Assembly (NCBI RefSeq): GCF_003609605.1
Contig: NZ_MCHY01000013.1
Span: 101,453 to 165,452 of the forward strand
Length of the DNA stretch: 64,000 nt
Reading direction: 5' to 3'
Source: Ammoniphilus oxalaticus
GTDB lineage: Bacteria > Bacillota > Bacilli > Aneurinibacillales > RAOX-1
Positions 9,818-21,635 of the stretch are shown piece by piece (the first letter of the stretch is position 1; every line of letters begins with the position of its first letter). The notes beneath the pieces are model-generated. The model was not told the DNA's origin, did not search any database, and saw only the letters and a program-made list of their open reading frames with translations. The position numbers were made by a program, and so were the translations under genes.

Positions 9818-11365
9818 TTAAAGCCTTTCAGAAACAAGTTTTGCTTGTGTAAAGAGGGATAAGTAGTCAGGGCCGCCCGCTTTTGAGTTTGTCCCTGACA
9901 TATTAAATCCGCCAAATGGGTGAACGCCAACGATCGCTCCCGTGCACTTCCGATTAAAATACAAATTTCCGGTGTGGAACGATTCCCTCGCTTTTTCTAA
10001 GTGTACTCGATTGGTTGAATACACAGATCCTGTCAATCCATATTCTGTCTGGTTGGCAATTTCTAAAGCATGGTCAAAATCGCGAGCTTTTGTAAAGGCA
10101 ACGACAGGTCCAAATATTTCTTCTTGCATGATCCTCGCTTTAGGGTGGACATCGGAAAAGACCGTCGGTTGAATGAAATATCCTGGACCGTCTCCACGCT
10201 TGCCACCTGTGACTAACACGCCTTCCTTCTTCCCGATCTCAATATAGTCCAGCGTTTTTTGATACGCTTGCTGATCTATCACAGGCCCCGTATAAAAGGT
10301 GGGGTCTTGGGGGTCACCGACGGTTAGTTGTTCAGTCAATGCCGTCACCCTATCCAAAACTTGATCGTACACATCCTGATGGATGATTGCCCGCGAACAT
10401 GCCGAGCACTTTTGACCAGAAAATCCAAACGCAGACGTAACAATGCCTTGCGCCGCTAACTCCAAATCAGCCTCTTTATCTACAACGATCGCATCTTTTC
10501 CACCCATTTCAGCGATAAAACGTTTCATCCACTTTTGTCCTGACTGGACCTTGGCCGCTCGTTCATGGATCCGCAATCCAACTTCCCGTGACCCCGTAAA
10601 ACTGATAAATCGTGTTAACGGATGGTCCACTAAGTAGTCACCAATTTCCGAACCTTGCCCAGGCAAGTAGTTAACCACTCCCGCGGGCACACCCGCCTCC
10701 TCCAAAACTTCCATAAACTTTGCGGCAATGATCGGTGTGGCGCTTGCTGGCTTCAGCACGACCGTATTCCCTGCTACTAGGGCGGCAGTCGTCATCCCAA
10801 CCATAATCGCTAACGGAAAATTCCATGGCGGTATGACAATTCCAACGCCTAGCGGAATATAGTAGAGCTCATTGTCTTCACCCGCAAGCCGTGTCAACGG
10901 TTGACGTTCCGCTAGACGCAACATTTGCCTGGCGTAGTATTCCATAAAATCAATCGCTTCCGCTGTATCCGCGTCCGCTTCCGGCCAACTTTTCCCCGCT
11001 TCAACTGTCAACCACGCGGAAAATTCATGTTTTCGCCTTCTTAAAATCGCCGCCGCTTTAAACAAATAGCGCGCCCGTTGTTCAGGCGCAACGGACTTCC
11101 AACTTTCAAACGTCTTTGCCGCTGTTTGGATCGCTTTTTCAGCAAGAGCCACATCCGCTTTTGCGACAACGCCTATCACTTGATCTGTGTTCGCCGGGTT
11201 GATCGAGACAATCTTATTTTCCGTTCTGATTCTCTCTCCATCAATAATCAACTCATAATCCTTGCCAAGTTGCTGTTGAACATGGAGCAACGCTTGTTTG
11301 TATTCCAATTGTTGTTGTTCGTTTGTAAAATCGGTAAACGGTTCAGGACGAAACGGCGTTACCAA
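9818..11365 (-). CDS. rocA: L-glutamate gamma-semialdehyde (P5C) dehydrogenase
   Basis: An NAD-dependent aldehyde dehydrogenase of 515 residues that oxidises pyrroline-5-carboxylate/glutamate semialdehyde to glutamate, the last step of proline and arginine use. The N-terminus [13 protein letters not shown] matches the RocA/PutC type. Catalytic Cys is in [13 protein letters not shown] and the general base Glu in [10 protein letters not shown]; the NAD site is FTGSREVG. Translation starts at TTG, seven bases after AGGGGGGA. No proline dehydrogenase or roc genes are beside it. Confidence 0.92.
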   Translation of the reverse strand: MVTPFRPEPFTDFTNEQQQLEYKQALLHVQQQLGKDYELIIDGERIRTENKIVSINPANTDQVIGVVAKADVALAEKAIQTAAKTFESWKSVAPEQRARYLFKAAAILRRRKHEFSAWLTVEAGKSWPEADADTAEAIDFMEYYARQMLRLAERQPLTRLAGEDNELYYIPLGVGIVIPPWNFPLAIMVGMTTAALVAGNTVVLKPASATPIIAAKFMEVLEEAGVPAGVVNYLPGQGSEIGDYLVDHPLTRFISFTGSREVGLRIHERAAKVQSGQKWMKRFIAEMGGKDAIVVDKEADLELAAQGIVTSAFGFSGQKCSACSRAIIHQDVYDQVLDRVTALTEQLTVGDPQDPTFYTGPVIDQQAYQKTLDYIEIGKKEGVLVTGGKRGDGPGYFIQPTVFSDVHPKARIMQEEIFGPVVAFTKARDFDHALEIANQTEYGLTGSVYSTNRVHLEKARESFHTGNLYFNRKCTGAIVGVHPFGGFNMSGTNSKAGGPDYLSLFTQAKLVSERL

Positions 11366-11816
11366 ATAAAATCCCCCCTCATCGTACTCACGATCGCCAA
11401 ACGCGATAAAGCGTGACGCATGCTTTTTTTCAACGCTGTTATCATTTTATTCGGAATCATGCCGAACATGCCTTTCTTACGCAACGCAAAAGGATAAGGA
11501 TGGTTTTGAACAGAGGGGTGGTAAAGAGCAGATGAAGATATTAAAGCGGGGCGAGTATAGGAATTTAGAGATATAAAAGATTTAATTGCGGATTTGGAAA
11601 GTGATGACGAGTAGATGAACACTCCCAAACGTTGGTGTTTGATGTTTGAAGAGCGCGGTTATCAATTTATGAAAAACGAGCATAATTAACTAACGTTTCG
11701 CGCTCATGTGTCTATCGCGGGACTTCAAATTGTCAAAAATTGTTCAAAAAAGCAGGATGTCAAACTGTGCCATTTTGAAAAAAGATGTCGCGAGAAAACC
11801 AAGGCTTCTAGTTCTA
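11366..11816. other. rocA upstream region, no gene seen
   Basis: Contains the rocA ribosome site and, on the plus strand at about 11409-11429, a short hairpin (AGCGTG/CATGCT) followed by seven Ts. There is no plus-strand gene for it to end. Short open frames on both strands lack ribosome sites. I see no repeat. Confidence 0.45.
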
Positions 11817-12104
11817 CTACAGTAATATATAAACTATAATTGCAACAACTAGGTTAGGGATACCAATAAGAAATAATTTTCTAAATAAAGCATGCCGTCT
11901 TCTCGTTTCCTCGTTTGATTCATTTGAAAAATTGGCTCTATTTCTATCCCCACTGATAAACGCGCCTGATAATAGCCCAGCCGCAAATAAAAATAAGCCA
12001 CCTACACCTCCGCCAATTCGATAAATAATACCCCAGTCTTGAAGTAAAAAAGACGCTATAGATGTGCATAACAGGATACTTAATCCTATTCCAATTGATT
12101 TCAT
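11817..12104 (-). CDS. Small membrane protein, DUF5316 type
   Basis: A 95-residue protein with three predicted membrane helices: MKSIGIGLSILLCTSIASF, then around GGVGGLFLFAAGLLSGAF, a charged loop with SNESNEETRRR, and a C-terminal helix ending VVAIIVYILL. This layout is that of DUF5316 proteins found across Bacillales, without known function. Single gene with a ribosome site GGAGA. Confidence 0.7.
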   Translation of the reverse strand: MKSIGIGLSILLCTSIASFLLQDWGIIYRIGGGVGGLFLFAAGLLSGAFISGDRNRANFSNESNEETRRRHALFRKLFLIGIPNLVVAIIVYILL

Positions 12105-12184
12105 TTTAATCTCCTATTTTAACAAAAAGTCATTAAATTTATATCTGAAAATACATACATTGCTAATCTTCATATCTTAACAAA

Positions 12185-12243
12185 ACAAGGCATTAACATC
12201 GAACATCATCTTAAAAAGATAAGTTAATTGTTAATGCCCTTGT
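12185..12243 (-). terminator. ligA terminator (bidirectional hairpin)
   Basis: ACAAGGCATTAACA pairs with the complementary 15-base arm at 12229 (one bulged G), and T-rich sequence follows on both strands. It lies between ligA and the DUF5316 gene. Confidence 0.65.
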
Positions 12244-12327
12244 CAATTTTATTTATCCAGTTTTGTTAACAGATTGCGCCATAGGAGGGAGTAACGATGC
12301 CATCGTTTGTTCGGCCCTCGGCATCAT

Positions 12328-14328
<2,001 letters not shown>

Positions 14329-14339
14329 CTATCTTCTCC

Positions 14340-16547
14340 TTACACTTTTTTAATGGGAGCAAATTTAGCGAGCAGTTTTTTAATTCCTTGCGAGGCAAAC
14401 GCGATATCTAATTCTAACCCATCGTCTTCCCCTTTCACGCTGACGACCGTCCCTGTCCCCCATTTGCGATGTTCCACTTTATCCCCCACATGCCAATCCG
14501 CGCTCACATTCGCGCCTTGTTGCTGACTTGATACGAGATGGGTTGGACGATGCGTTTGGGTAGGAGTAACCGCTGCCGGTCGAGCGGGTTCCCACACCGA
14601 AATCGGTTCATCCTTTTCTACCAGGTCCTCAGGAATTTCTTTCAAAAAGCGAGAAGGCGGATTTGTCGCTGTCCTGCCAAATAACGTCCGCATCTGGGCA
14701 TACGTCAGGTATAGTTCTTGCTCCGCTCGCGTAATTCCAACATAAGCCAGCCTGCGTTCCTCTTCCAGCTCCTCTTCGTCTTCAAGCAACGCGCGCGAAT
14801 GCGGGAACACGCCTTCCTCCATCCCGATCAAAAATACAACAGGAAATTCAAGTCCTTTGGCGCTATGGAGCGTCATCATCAACACCTTGTTGTCTTCATC
14901 TTCATCGTCAACCGAGTCGATATCGGCGACCAGCGCTAATTCCGTTAAAAAAGAAATTAAACTTTTATCCTCGTTTTTATTCTCAAAATCTAGCGTGACA
15001 GACAAAAACTCATCGATATTTTCCAGACGCGCCGTCGCTTCCAGTGTCCCTTCCGCTTGATACATTTCACGGTATTCCGCCCGCTTCAATAACTCTTCTG
15101 TCAGTTCAGTTACACTTAAGTATTCGTTCATTTGTTCTAAGTCACGTATCATTTCAGCGAAGTCACGCGCGTTTGTTGCCGCCCTACCCCTCAGCCCGAT
15201 CTCTTCCACATTAAATATAGCTTGATACATCGAGATTTCGCGGCGGGCCGCGTAAGCCATAATCCGTTCCACGGTCGCTTGTCCAATGCCGCGCTTTGGA
15301 ACGTTAATGATCCGTTGCAAACTAATGTCATCATCCGGATTGGCGATCAACCGCAAGTAAGCAAGGACATCTTTAACTTCCTTTCGATCGTAGAACTTCG
15401 TTCCCCCAACAATTTCATAAGGGATGTTTGATTTGAGAAACACTTCCTCAATCACACGGGATTGCGCATTTGTTCGATATAAAATAGCGTGATCGCGGTA
15501 TGTTCGCTGGTCATTCAATGCTTGTTTAATTTTTTCCGTAATAAAATAAGCTTCAGAATGGGCAGAATCCGCCTCATAGATGAAGATTTTATCTCCCTCT
15601 TCATTATCACTCCAAAGATTTTTCGGTTTACGGTTTAGATTATGTTGAATTACATGGTTAGCCGCTTGTAAAATTCGTTTCGTTGAACGGTAATTCTGTT
15701 CCAGTTTGACGACCTTCACACTCGGATAGTCCTCTTCAAAGTTTAAAATGTTCGTGATATCTGCTCCGCGCCAACGATAAATCGATTGATCCGAGTCCCC
15801 AACGACGCAAATATTGCGGTGGCGATCCGCTAACATCTTTACAAGTAAATACTGGGCTCGGTTCGTATCCTGATATTCATCGACGTGTATATATCGAAAT
15901 TTCCGCTGATAAAACTCCAACACCTCTGGCGCTTGTTGAAAGAGTTGGATCGTAACCATAATTAAGTCATCAAAATCCAACGCGCTATTACTTTTTAATT
16001 TTTTCTGATATAGTTCGTACACTTGATGGACTGTATCCTGAAATGGATTGCCAATCAGATTTCCGTATTGCTTCGGGTCTTTTAATTCATTCTTTGCTGA
16101 ACTAACCGAAGCTAAGACTGCTTTCGGATCATACATTTTCGGATCGATGTTGAGCTCTCTTTGACATTGCTTCACGACAGAAAGTTGGTCCCCTGAATCA
16201 AGAATGGAAAAATTTCGATTATATCCGAGACGCTCAATATCCCGTCGTAAAATCCTTACGCACATCGCGTGAAAAGTAGAAATCCATATATCTTCGGCTT
16301 TTATCCCAGCAAGCTCTCTCACTCTATCGCGCATTTCTCGCGCCGCTTTATTCGTAAATGTAATCGCAAGAATACTCCAAGGGGCAACACCCTCTTGTAA
16401 CAAATAACCAATCCGTTGGGTGAGGGCCCGCGTCTTTCCGCTTCCCGCTCCCGCTACGATCAATAAAGGACCCTCGGTCGTTTCAACCGCTTCTCGTTGT
16501 TGCGGATTCAAACCCTTTAAGACATCTTGCATGCCTGCAAAGCTCAT
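14340..16547 (-). CDS. pcrA: ATP-dependent DNA helicase PcrA
   Basis: A UvrD/Rep-type 3'-5' helicase used in repair, rolling-circle replication and removal of RecA and RNA polymerase. The 735 residues show Walker A GAGSGKT, motif [10 protein letters not shown], motif [18 protein letters not shown] and the late motif [15 protein letters not shown]. The C-terminal Tudor-like tail [18 protein letters not shown], which contacts RNA polymerase, is present. Start supported by AAGGGG. Confidence 0.97.
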   Translation of the reverse strand: MSFAGMQDVLKGLNPQQREAVETTEGPLLIVAGAGSGKTRALTQRIGYLLQEGVAPWSILAITFTNKAAREMRDRVRELAGIKAEDIWISTFHAMCVRILRRDIERLGYNRNFSILDSGDQLSVVKQCQRELNIDPKMYDPKAVLASVSSAKNELKDPKQYGNLIGNPFQDTVHQVYELYQKKLKSNSALDFDDLIMVTIQLFQQAPEVLEFYQRKFRYIHVDEYQDTNRAQYLLVKMLADRHRNICVVGDSDQSIYRWRGADITNILNFEEDYPSVKVVKLEQNYRSTKRILQAANHVIQHNLNRKPKNLWSDNEEGDKIFIYEADSAHSEAYFITEKIKQALNDQRTYRDHAILYRTNAQSRVIEEVFLKSNIPYEIVGGTKFYDRKEVKDVLAYLRLIANPDDDISLQRIINVPKRGIGQATVERIMAYAARREISMYQAIFNVEEIGLRGRAATNARDFAEMIRDLEQMNEYLSVTELTEELLKRAEYREMYQAEGTLEATARLENIDEFLSVTLDFENKNEDKSLISFLTELALVADIDSVDDEDEDNKVLMMTLHSAKGLEFPVVFLIGMEEGVFPHSRALLEDEEELEEERRLAYVGITRAEQELYLTYAQMRTLFGRTATNPPSRFLKEIPEDLVEKDEPISVWEPARPAAVTPTQTHRPTHLVSSQQQGANVSADWHVGDKVEHRKWGTGTVVSVKGEDDGLELDIAFASQGIKKLLAKFAPIKKV

Positions 16548-16651
16548 CCTAACCCCTTCTTTTCAAGATTCTAGTCACTGTAAGCGAACGTTAGTTCCCT
16601 TTTTATTTTAACAAAAAGACTGATTTAAGTACATACTAGAAAGAATGTCAT

Positions 16652-17344
16652 TTACGTCAAACTTTTTACACTATGAACGGTTTTTAAGGCCTGCTCAATA
16701 TCTTCATAAATGATATTGCCAACGATGACTGTATCGGCCCACTTGGCCATTTCCGCTGCTTGACTCCCATCTTTAATCCCGCCCCCGTAAAACAGATGCG
16801 CCTGCTCAATTACCGACCTTACAGATTGGACCCATGACGGGTCTCCATAAGCGCCGCTGTATTCTATGTAAACAATCGGTAATTTTAACATTTGATCAGC
16901 TAAGCGAGCCAATGCCTTTACATCTTCAACATCTTTGGGAATTTTCGCCCCCGTCAGTTTCGCCACTTCAGATTGAGGATTAAAGATGATATAGCCTTCT
17001 ACCGCGACTTCGGACCACTTTACGAGAGATCCGTACTGTTTTAACCCTTCTGTATGATGGTGTAAGGTGGCGTATTCATTACCAGCATTCAACACGAGCG
17101 GCACAAAATAAAAATCAAACCCAGGGACTACCGCCTCCACATTAGAAACTTCTAAAATACAAGGAACGGAAAAACGCCGGATCCTCGCTAAAAGGTCGAT
17201 CGTATTGTCAAAGGAAACTCTCAATGTCCCCCCCACAATCACGGCATCTGTGCCTGATTCACATATTCTCTCAAGATCTTCATCGTTAATGTTTTTATCT
17301 GGGTCTAATTTGAAAACGTGACGCCACTCTTTATATTCAATCAT
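16652..17344 (-). CDS. pcrB: Heptaprenylglyceryl phosphate synthase
   Basis: A TIM-barrel prenyltransferase joining heptaprenyl diphosphate to glycerol-1-phosphate to make a Gram-positive ether lipid. About 230 residues; ESGTDAVIVGGT and YIEYSGAYGDP near the substrate pocket and the phosphate-binding LFYGGGIKDGSQAAEM are typical. The second ATG at 17344 lies nine bases from GGAGG and matches the family N-terminus (IEYKEWRHVFKLDP), so I prefer it to 17350. Upstream of pcrA as in Bacillus. Confidence 0.93.
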   Translation of the reverse strand: MIEYKEWRHVFKLDPDKNINDEDLERICESGTDAVIVGGTLRVSFDNTIDLLARIRRFSVPCILEVSNVEAVVPGFDFYFVPLVLNAGNEYATLHHHTEGLKQYGSLVKWSEVAVEGYIIFNPQSEVAKLTGAKIPKDVEDVKALARLADQMLKLPIVYIEYSGAYGDPSWVQSVRSVIEQAHLFYGGGIKDGSQAAEMAKWADTVIVGNIIYEDIEQALKTVHSVKSLT

Positions 17345-17401
17345 AGGCATGATCCTCCTAGCTAAGCTGGGTCTATTATATCGAAATTTAATTGTCTAAA
17401 C

Positions 17402-17439
17402 AAAAAAAAGCCTCTTATCCACCATGTAGATAAGAGGCT
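17402..17439 (-). terminator. yerC terminator
   Basis: AGCCTCTTAT pairs with ATAAGAGGCT, followed on the minus strand by eight Ts, immediately after the yerC stop. Pcr genes therefore need their own promoter between here and 17350. Confidence 0.9.
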
Positions 17440-17446
17440 GCGGGTT

Positions 17447-17749
17447 TTACCCTGTTTGTTCAGAATGAACCCGATCAAGCGCCAGTTGATATCCGTCATT
17501 CCCATAGTTTAAACAACGTTTCACTCTAGAAATGGTGGCTGTGCTCGCTCCCGTTTCATCTTCGATTTGGTTATAAGTAAATCCTTCATTCAACATTCTA
17601 GCTACTTCAAGCCTTTGCGACATCGACTTCATTTCATTTACCGTACATAAATCATCAAAAAATACGTAGCATTCTTCAATGGATGTCAGAGAAAGAATCG
17701 CTTGGAAAAGCTGATCGAGTTCTTTCCCTCTTAGTTTATCTAATTGCAT
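17447..17749 (-). CDS. yerC: YerC/YecD family TrpR-like DNA-binding protein
   Basis: A 100-residue helical protein with a TrpR-type helix-turn-helix: ARMLNEGFTYNQIEDETGAS followed by TATISRVKRCLNYG. The family is widespread in Firmicutes and sits by pcrB in Bacillus; its targets are not established. Single-gene unit closed by a strong terminator. Confidence 0.9.
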   Translation of the reverse strand: MQLDKLRGKELDQLFQAILSLTSIEECYVFFDDLCTVNEMKSMSQRLEVARMLNEGFTYNQIEDETGASTATISRVKRCLNYGNDGYQLALDRVHSEQTG

Positions 17750-17916
17750 GTCATCACCCCGACTCTATTTCAATACGGATATAGTTTTAGGATGTAGAAA
17801 AAGTTCAATAATTTGTCACGTTAAAATTTTGACGCGATAAAGCATGATAGCATCATTGTATTTCATTTTGACCCCATTTGCAACTTTGAGATCGCTTTCA
17901 GACGAGGAACGCCGCA

Positions 17917-18951
17917 CTATTCGCTAAATTGAATAGCTTCTGCCTGATTGGCGGCTGACGGCATAATGTTTACCCATGTGTTGCCTGGATACATTTGCGC
18001 TTCATTTCCATTAATATAGGCCCGAATCATTCCATTTTTGTGTTCCCACGTGATCTCTTGCGCTTTGCCATGTTGGAAAAGATACCCCACGCCTGGACCG
18101 TACACATCGATTGCTCTTCTTCCCTCACTATCTAAGATGCGATGCTTCGCCGTGATCACTAATAAATTGGTCACCGCCAATTGATCGCCCGTCGTCAAAT
18201 CCGTGTGCGGCTTGCCAGATGTAAATCTTTTATAGCGCTGCGTTTGTTCATCGTATTCATAAGCGACCCGATAGCCGCCCGAATAGTTTAGATCGATTTT
18301 TTCCGCGGATACGCCGCTTGCTTCTTCAGTTGAATCCTTAAAGGAAAAATATGGAACAGCCGCTTCCTTTCTAAAACCGAGCGCATTTGCCCCTTTCCAG
18401 ATGTGATCGAGATCAGTATACAAGTTATGTGGCGCTTTACGAAAACTTTCCCTCCAAAAAGAGCCTCCCGCGTTATAGATTTCATCCAAATGCGCTATTC
18501 TCTTATGTTTCATAGTCGCGAGCGCATCCGGACTCCCTCCCGCATGAACCATAATCGCATCGTACCCGCTGCCAATATCGATGTAATAAGGGCGGATACT
18601 TCGAACCGGACCAATAATTTTGGGTTGTCCACTATGATAAATTCCTACAAACCGCGTAATAGACCCCTCAGCTAACACTTCATAAACGACATCGGCTTGA
18701 TCTAATCCCGACTGCGGCCGCGCTTCAGGCGCATTATTCATCATCACCATCACAGCTCTATTCGGCAATTTCTGATTGGTCCCCAATCCTGTTAATGGCG
18801 CTTCATACTTAAACACTTCCTCAGGCTCTGGTTCAGTAGGAATCGGTTGCTCTTGTTCTAGCTCTAATTCGATGTCTTGGCCGCTTTTTCCGCACGCCGA
18901 AACAAAAACGAAAGATAACATAAGCAATAAAAGAAAAATACGCCGCTTCAT
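17917..18951 (-). CDS. yerB: YerB-type lipoprotein (DUF3048)
   Basis: A 344-residue secreted lipoprotein. The signal peptide MKRRIFLLLLMLSFVFVSAC ends in a lipobox with Cys20. Two DUF3048 domains follow (PLTGLGTNQKLPNRAVMVMM and the region around YSGGYRVAYEYDEQ). Function is not well known. Same position relative to yerC and pcrB as in B. subtilis. Divergent from the small multidrug-resistance pair. Confidence 0.9.
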   Translation of the reverse strand: MKRRIFLLLLMLSFVFVSACGKSGQDIELELEQEQPIPTEPEPEEVFKYEAPLTGLGTNQKLPNRAVMVMMNNAPEARPQSGLDQADVVYEVLAEGSITRFVGIYHSGQPKIIGPVRSIRPYYIDIGSGYDAIMVHAGGSPDALATMKHKRIAHLDEIYNAGGSFWRESFRKAPHNLYTDLDHIWKGANALGFRKEAAVPYFSFKDSTEEASGVSAEKIDLNYSGGYRVAYEYDEQTQRYKRFTSGKPHTDLTTGDQLAVTNLLVITAKHRILDSEGRRAIDVYGPGVGYLFQHGKAQEITWEHKNGMIRAYINGNEAQMYPGNTWVNIMPSAANQAEAIQFSE

Positions 18952-19217
18952 ATCACGTCCACCTCTAATCTTTTATCATTTACGCCTCAATTAAAAACGG
19001 ATTTTCTGCTTGAAAACCTGCGCATTTGCTTTTAAATCTACTAAAACGATGCGCTCAGACAAGCCCCATAATAGAATTAGTATACACTATTTCCGAATAT
19101 ATTCCTTTAATTTTTTAAGGGTTTGATTCTTCTCAAAACTGGACATTTCATGCCTTCAACTATAAGATATGAATGGTATAACAAGGTAAAGAGCTAGCAT
19201 CTATGGAGGGATTTAAG

Positions 19218-19574
19218 GTGGGTTGGCTATATGTTTTTTTAGCGGCATTTGTAGAAATCTTTTGGGTGCTGGGTTTAAAATATTCAACAAACTTCCTTAT
19301 GTGGTCAGGAACGGTCATTACGATTATTTTTAGTTTTTACTTTATTATTAAAGCTTGCGCTTTGCTCCCTTCGGGTACCGTCTATGCAGTATTTACAGGT
19401 TTTGGGGCGGCGGCGATTGCAATCATTGACTTTACATTACTCGGCGCTGAGTTTACGTATGGGAAAGCATCCTTTATCGGGCTGATCATAATTGGCGTTG
19501 TTGGGATTCAATTGACGACAGGCAGCTCGGAACAAGAGGAGAAACAAGCGCTAACAGGAAGGGAAGGAAGTTAA
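19218..19574 (+). CDS. ykkC: Small multidrug-resistance protein, YkkC/Gdx-like subunit
   Basis: A four-helix membrane exporter half of about 118 residues. GGAGGG eight bases before GTG at 19218 sets the start (GWLYVFLAAFVEIFWVLGLK); the ATG at 19203 overlaps the ribosome site. Glu in the first helix (AAFVEIFWVLGLKY) is the proton/substrate residue, and SGTVYAVFTGFGAAA is the family's helix-3 motif. It closely matches YkkC of the paired YkkCD type, whose relatives export guanidinium. I found no guanidine riboswitch upstream. Followed directly by its partner. Confidence 0.85.
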   Translation: MGWLYVFLAAFVEIFWVLGLKYSTNFLMWSGTVITIIFSFYFIIKACALLPSGTVYAVFTGFGAAAIAIIDFTLLGAEFTYGKASFIGLIIIGVVGIQLTTGSSEQEEKQALTGREGS

Positions 19575-19889
19575 TTGGCTTGGATTTATCTTGCCATTGC
19601 AAGCTTGGGTGAAATATTTGGGGTAGCAAGTATCAATATGTTTCTAAAAAGAAAAAGTCTGCAATGGTTGCTCATTCTTGTCCTCACCTTTTCATTCGGC
19701 TTCATTTTCCTAGCTTTAGCGATGAAAGAAATCCCGCTTGGGACAGCTTATGCCATCTGGACAGGGCTGGGAGCGACAGGGGCGGTTTTGATGGGGATCT
19801 TCTTTTTTAAAGAACCCGCTAGTTTTCTGCGTATTTTATTTCTAACTTGCATTATTTGCGGGGCAGTTGGCTTAAAGATGATCGGTTAA
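19575..19889 (+). CDS. ykkD: Small multidrug-resistance protein, YkkD-like subunit
   Basis: A 104-residue partner with four helices, beginning at TTG directly after the ykkC stop with GGAAGGAAG as ribosome site. The helix-1 Glu is in IASLGEIFGVASIN and the helix-3 motif is LGTAYAIWTGLGATGAV. Two unlike subunits encoded in tandem suggest an antiparallel heterodimer. Confidence 0.85.
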   Translation: MAWIYLAIASLGEIFGVASINMFLKRKSLQWLLILVLTFSFGFIFLALAMKEIPLGTAYAIWTGLGATGAVLMGIFFFKEPASFLRILFLTCIICGAVGLKMIG

Positions 19890-19892
19890 GTT

Positions 19893-19933
19893 AAAAGAGG
19901 TTCGTGGTTTTCCCGCGGTCCTCTTTATTTTTT
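19893..19933 (+). terminator. ykkCD terminator
   Basis: AAAGAGG pairs with CCTCTTT (with inner GTGG/CCGC pairing) followed by TTTATTTTTT. Confidence 0.85.
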
Positions 19934-20021
19934 GAAAAATAAACCAGTTCGATTTGAGTATGGTTTCTGTACCGAAACAAACAATAAGAACGTTATCGAT
20001 CTCAATTCACTGGAGGATGCT

Positions 20022-20339
20022 ATGAAAAGGAATGTAGGTACCATTGACGCCATTTTCCGAATCACAATAGGTTTATTTGGCTTAGCTTGGGCAGTTTCCC
20101 GAACCGTTTCCAACCCGAGACGAAAATTCCCAAAAATGATTGCATTCTTTTCCGCTGTTAAAGCCGCAGAAGGGGCGACCCGTTTTTGCCCTGGTCTTGC
20201 CCTATTTGGATTAAGCACGCAAGATTCAAAGCAGCAAACAGCTAGTCGCTCGAGACAAGCAGAAGACACAGAGATGAGAAGAGCTCTAAGCGCCTCTTCT
20301 AGACGAGAAGAACGCGAGGAGCCCTATTATCATCAATAA
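20022..20339 (+). CDS. YgaP/DUF2892-like small membrane protein
   Basis: About 105 residues from an ATG at 20022 with GGAGG six bases upstream. The N-terminal MKRNVGTIDAIFRITIGLFG and later RFCPGLALFGLST match the two-helix DUF2892 membrane domain (inner-membrane YgaP-type, rhodanese-associated). The C-terminal 45 residues are charged and Ser/Arg rich, unlike typical short members. Its stop is only six bases from the convergent purD stop. Confidence 0.65.
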   Translation: MKRNVGTIDAIFRITIGLFGLAWAVSRTVSNPRRKFPKMIAFFSAVKAAEGATRFCPGLALFGLSTQDSKQQTASRSRQAEDTEMRRALSASSRREEREEPYYHQ

Positions 20340-20345
20340 ATGTGT

Positions 20346-21620
20346 CTACTTCATTTGGCGCAATGCCTTATCAGCGATATCTGATCGGTAATGAGCGCCT
20401 TCAAATTTAATTTCGGAAACCGCTTGATATACCCGTTGTTGCGCCTCTTGCACAGTCGGTCCAATGGAGGTTACGCCAAGCACGCGGCCTCCGTTGGTTA
20501 CCACTGCATTGTCTTGCAACGCGGTTCCAGCGTGAAACACAATTGCTTCTTTATCCGCTGCCTGCTCCAAGCCTGTAATCTCTTTTCCAGCCTCATATGT
20601 ATCCGGATATCCACCCGATGCCATTACCACACACACAGCGGCATCCTCTTTCCATTGAATATCTAGCGAATCCAATTCACCCGAAATTCCGGCCACGAAA
20701 ATGTCGATTAGGTCCGTATCCAGACGCGGCAAAACGACTTGTGTCTCGGGATCGCCAAAACGAGCGTTGTATTCGATCACCTTCGGACCCTCTTCGGTTT
20801 GAATTAATCCCGTGTATAAAATGCCCTGAAAAGATCGCCCTTCCTGTACCATCGCTTTCGCGGTTGGCGCGACAATCTCGTCCACGATCTGATCAATCAG
20901 CTCCTGCGGCATCTGCGGCACTGGAGAATAACTGCCCATTCCTCCTGTATTTGGTCCTTTATCGCCATCAAACGCAGGTTTATGGTCTTGAGAAAGCACC
21001 ATCGGCTTAACCACTTCACCATCTACAAAAGAAAGCAATGTCATCTCTTCCCCCTGTAAAAATTGTTCAATGACAACTTTTGCCCCCGCGGCGCCAAACA
21101 CTTCATCTTGCATCGCCTCGCGCAATGCGGTTTCCGCTTCTTCGAGCGTCATCGCAACCGTTACGCCCTTCCCAGCGGCCAATCCGTCCGCTTTGATGAC
21201 GATCGGGGCCCCTTCCTTTCGAACATACTGGAGCGCTTGTTCATAATCAGTAAACGTAGCGTAATGGGCTGTAGGAATCTCATATTTCTCCATCAATTCT
21301 TTCGCAAAAGACTTGCTTCCTTCGATCAAAGCCGCTCGAGCATTCGGACCAAAGATAGTAAGCCCCTTTGCTTGGAATTGATCTACAATCCCGGCCAGTA
21401 GCGGATCTTCAGGCCCAACAAACGTCAGATCAATTTTTTCAGAGACGGCAAATTCAACGAGCTTCTCAATTTCCATCACATTAATCGGCAAACATTCCGC
21501 AAGTTCCGCGATCCCCGCATTACCCGGAGCGCAATAGATCTTCTCAACTTTTGAGCTCTGAGCTAATTTCCACACAATCGTATGCTCGCGGCCACCTCCG
21601 CCTACAACTAAGACCTTCAT
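20346..21620 (-). CDS. purD: Phosphoribosylamine-glycine ligase (GAR synthetase)
   Basis: ATP-grasp enzyme of step 2 of purine synthesis, 424 residues, starting MKVLVVGGGGREHTIVWKLA. The ATP-grasp region IVIKADGLAAGKGVTVA and GPNTGGMGSYSPVP are intact. Last gene of the pur operon, convergent with the DUF2892 gene; no hairpin is visible in the six bases between stops. Confidence 0.96.
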   Translation of the reverse strand: MKVLVVGGGGREHTIVWKLAQSSKVEKIYCAPGNAGIAELAECLPINVMEIEKLVEFAVSEKIDLTFVGPEDPLLAGIVDQFQAKGLTIFGPNARAALIEGSKSFAKELMEKYEIPTAHYATFTDYEQALQYVRKEGAPIVIKADGLAAGKGVTVAMTLEEAETALREAMQDEVFGAAGAKVVIEQFLQGEEMTLLSFVDGEVVKPMVLSQDHKPAFDGDKGPNTGGMGSYSPVPQMPQELIDQIVDEIVAPTAKAMVQEGRSFQGILYTGLIQTEEGPKVIEYNARFGDPETQVVLPRLDTDLIDIFVAGISGELDSLDIQWKEDAAVCVVMASGGYPDTYEAGKEITGLEQAADKEAIVFHAGTALQDNAVVTNGGRVLGVTSIGPTVQEAQQRVYQAVSEIKFEGAHYRSDIADKALRQMK

Positions 21621-21635
21621 AATGCACTCTCCTTC

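Noticed and set aside
11409..11429. Plus-strand hairpin followed by seven Ts upstream of rocA
   Set aside because: No plus-strand gene lies before it; kept only as a note because T tracts near AT-rich leaders are common.
11359..11628. Minus-strand 89-codon frame upstream of rocA
   Set aside because: Overlaps the rocA start region, Ser-rich low-quality sequence, no ribosome site.
18990..19070. Mini-ykkC (guanidine-II) hairpins before the small multidrug-resistance pair
   Set aside because: Two ACGG/ACGA tetranucleotides occur, but the second has no supporting stem and both are far from the gene.
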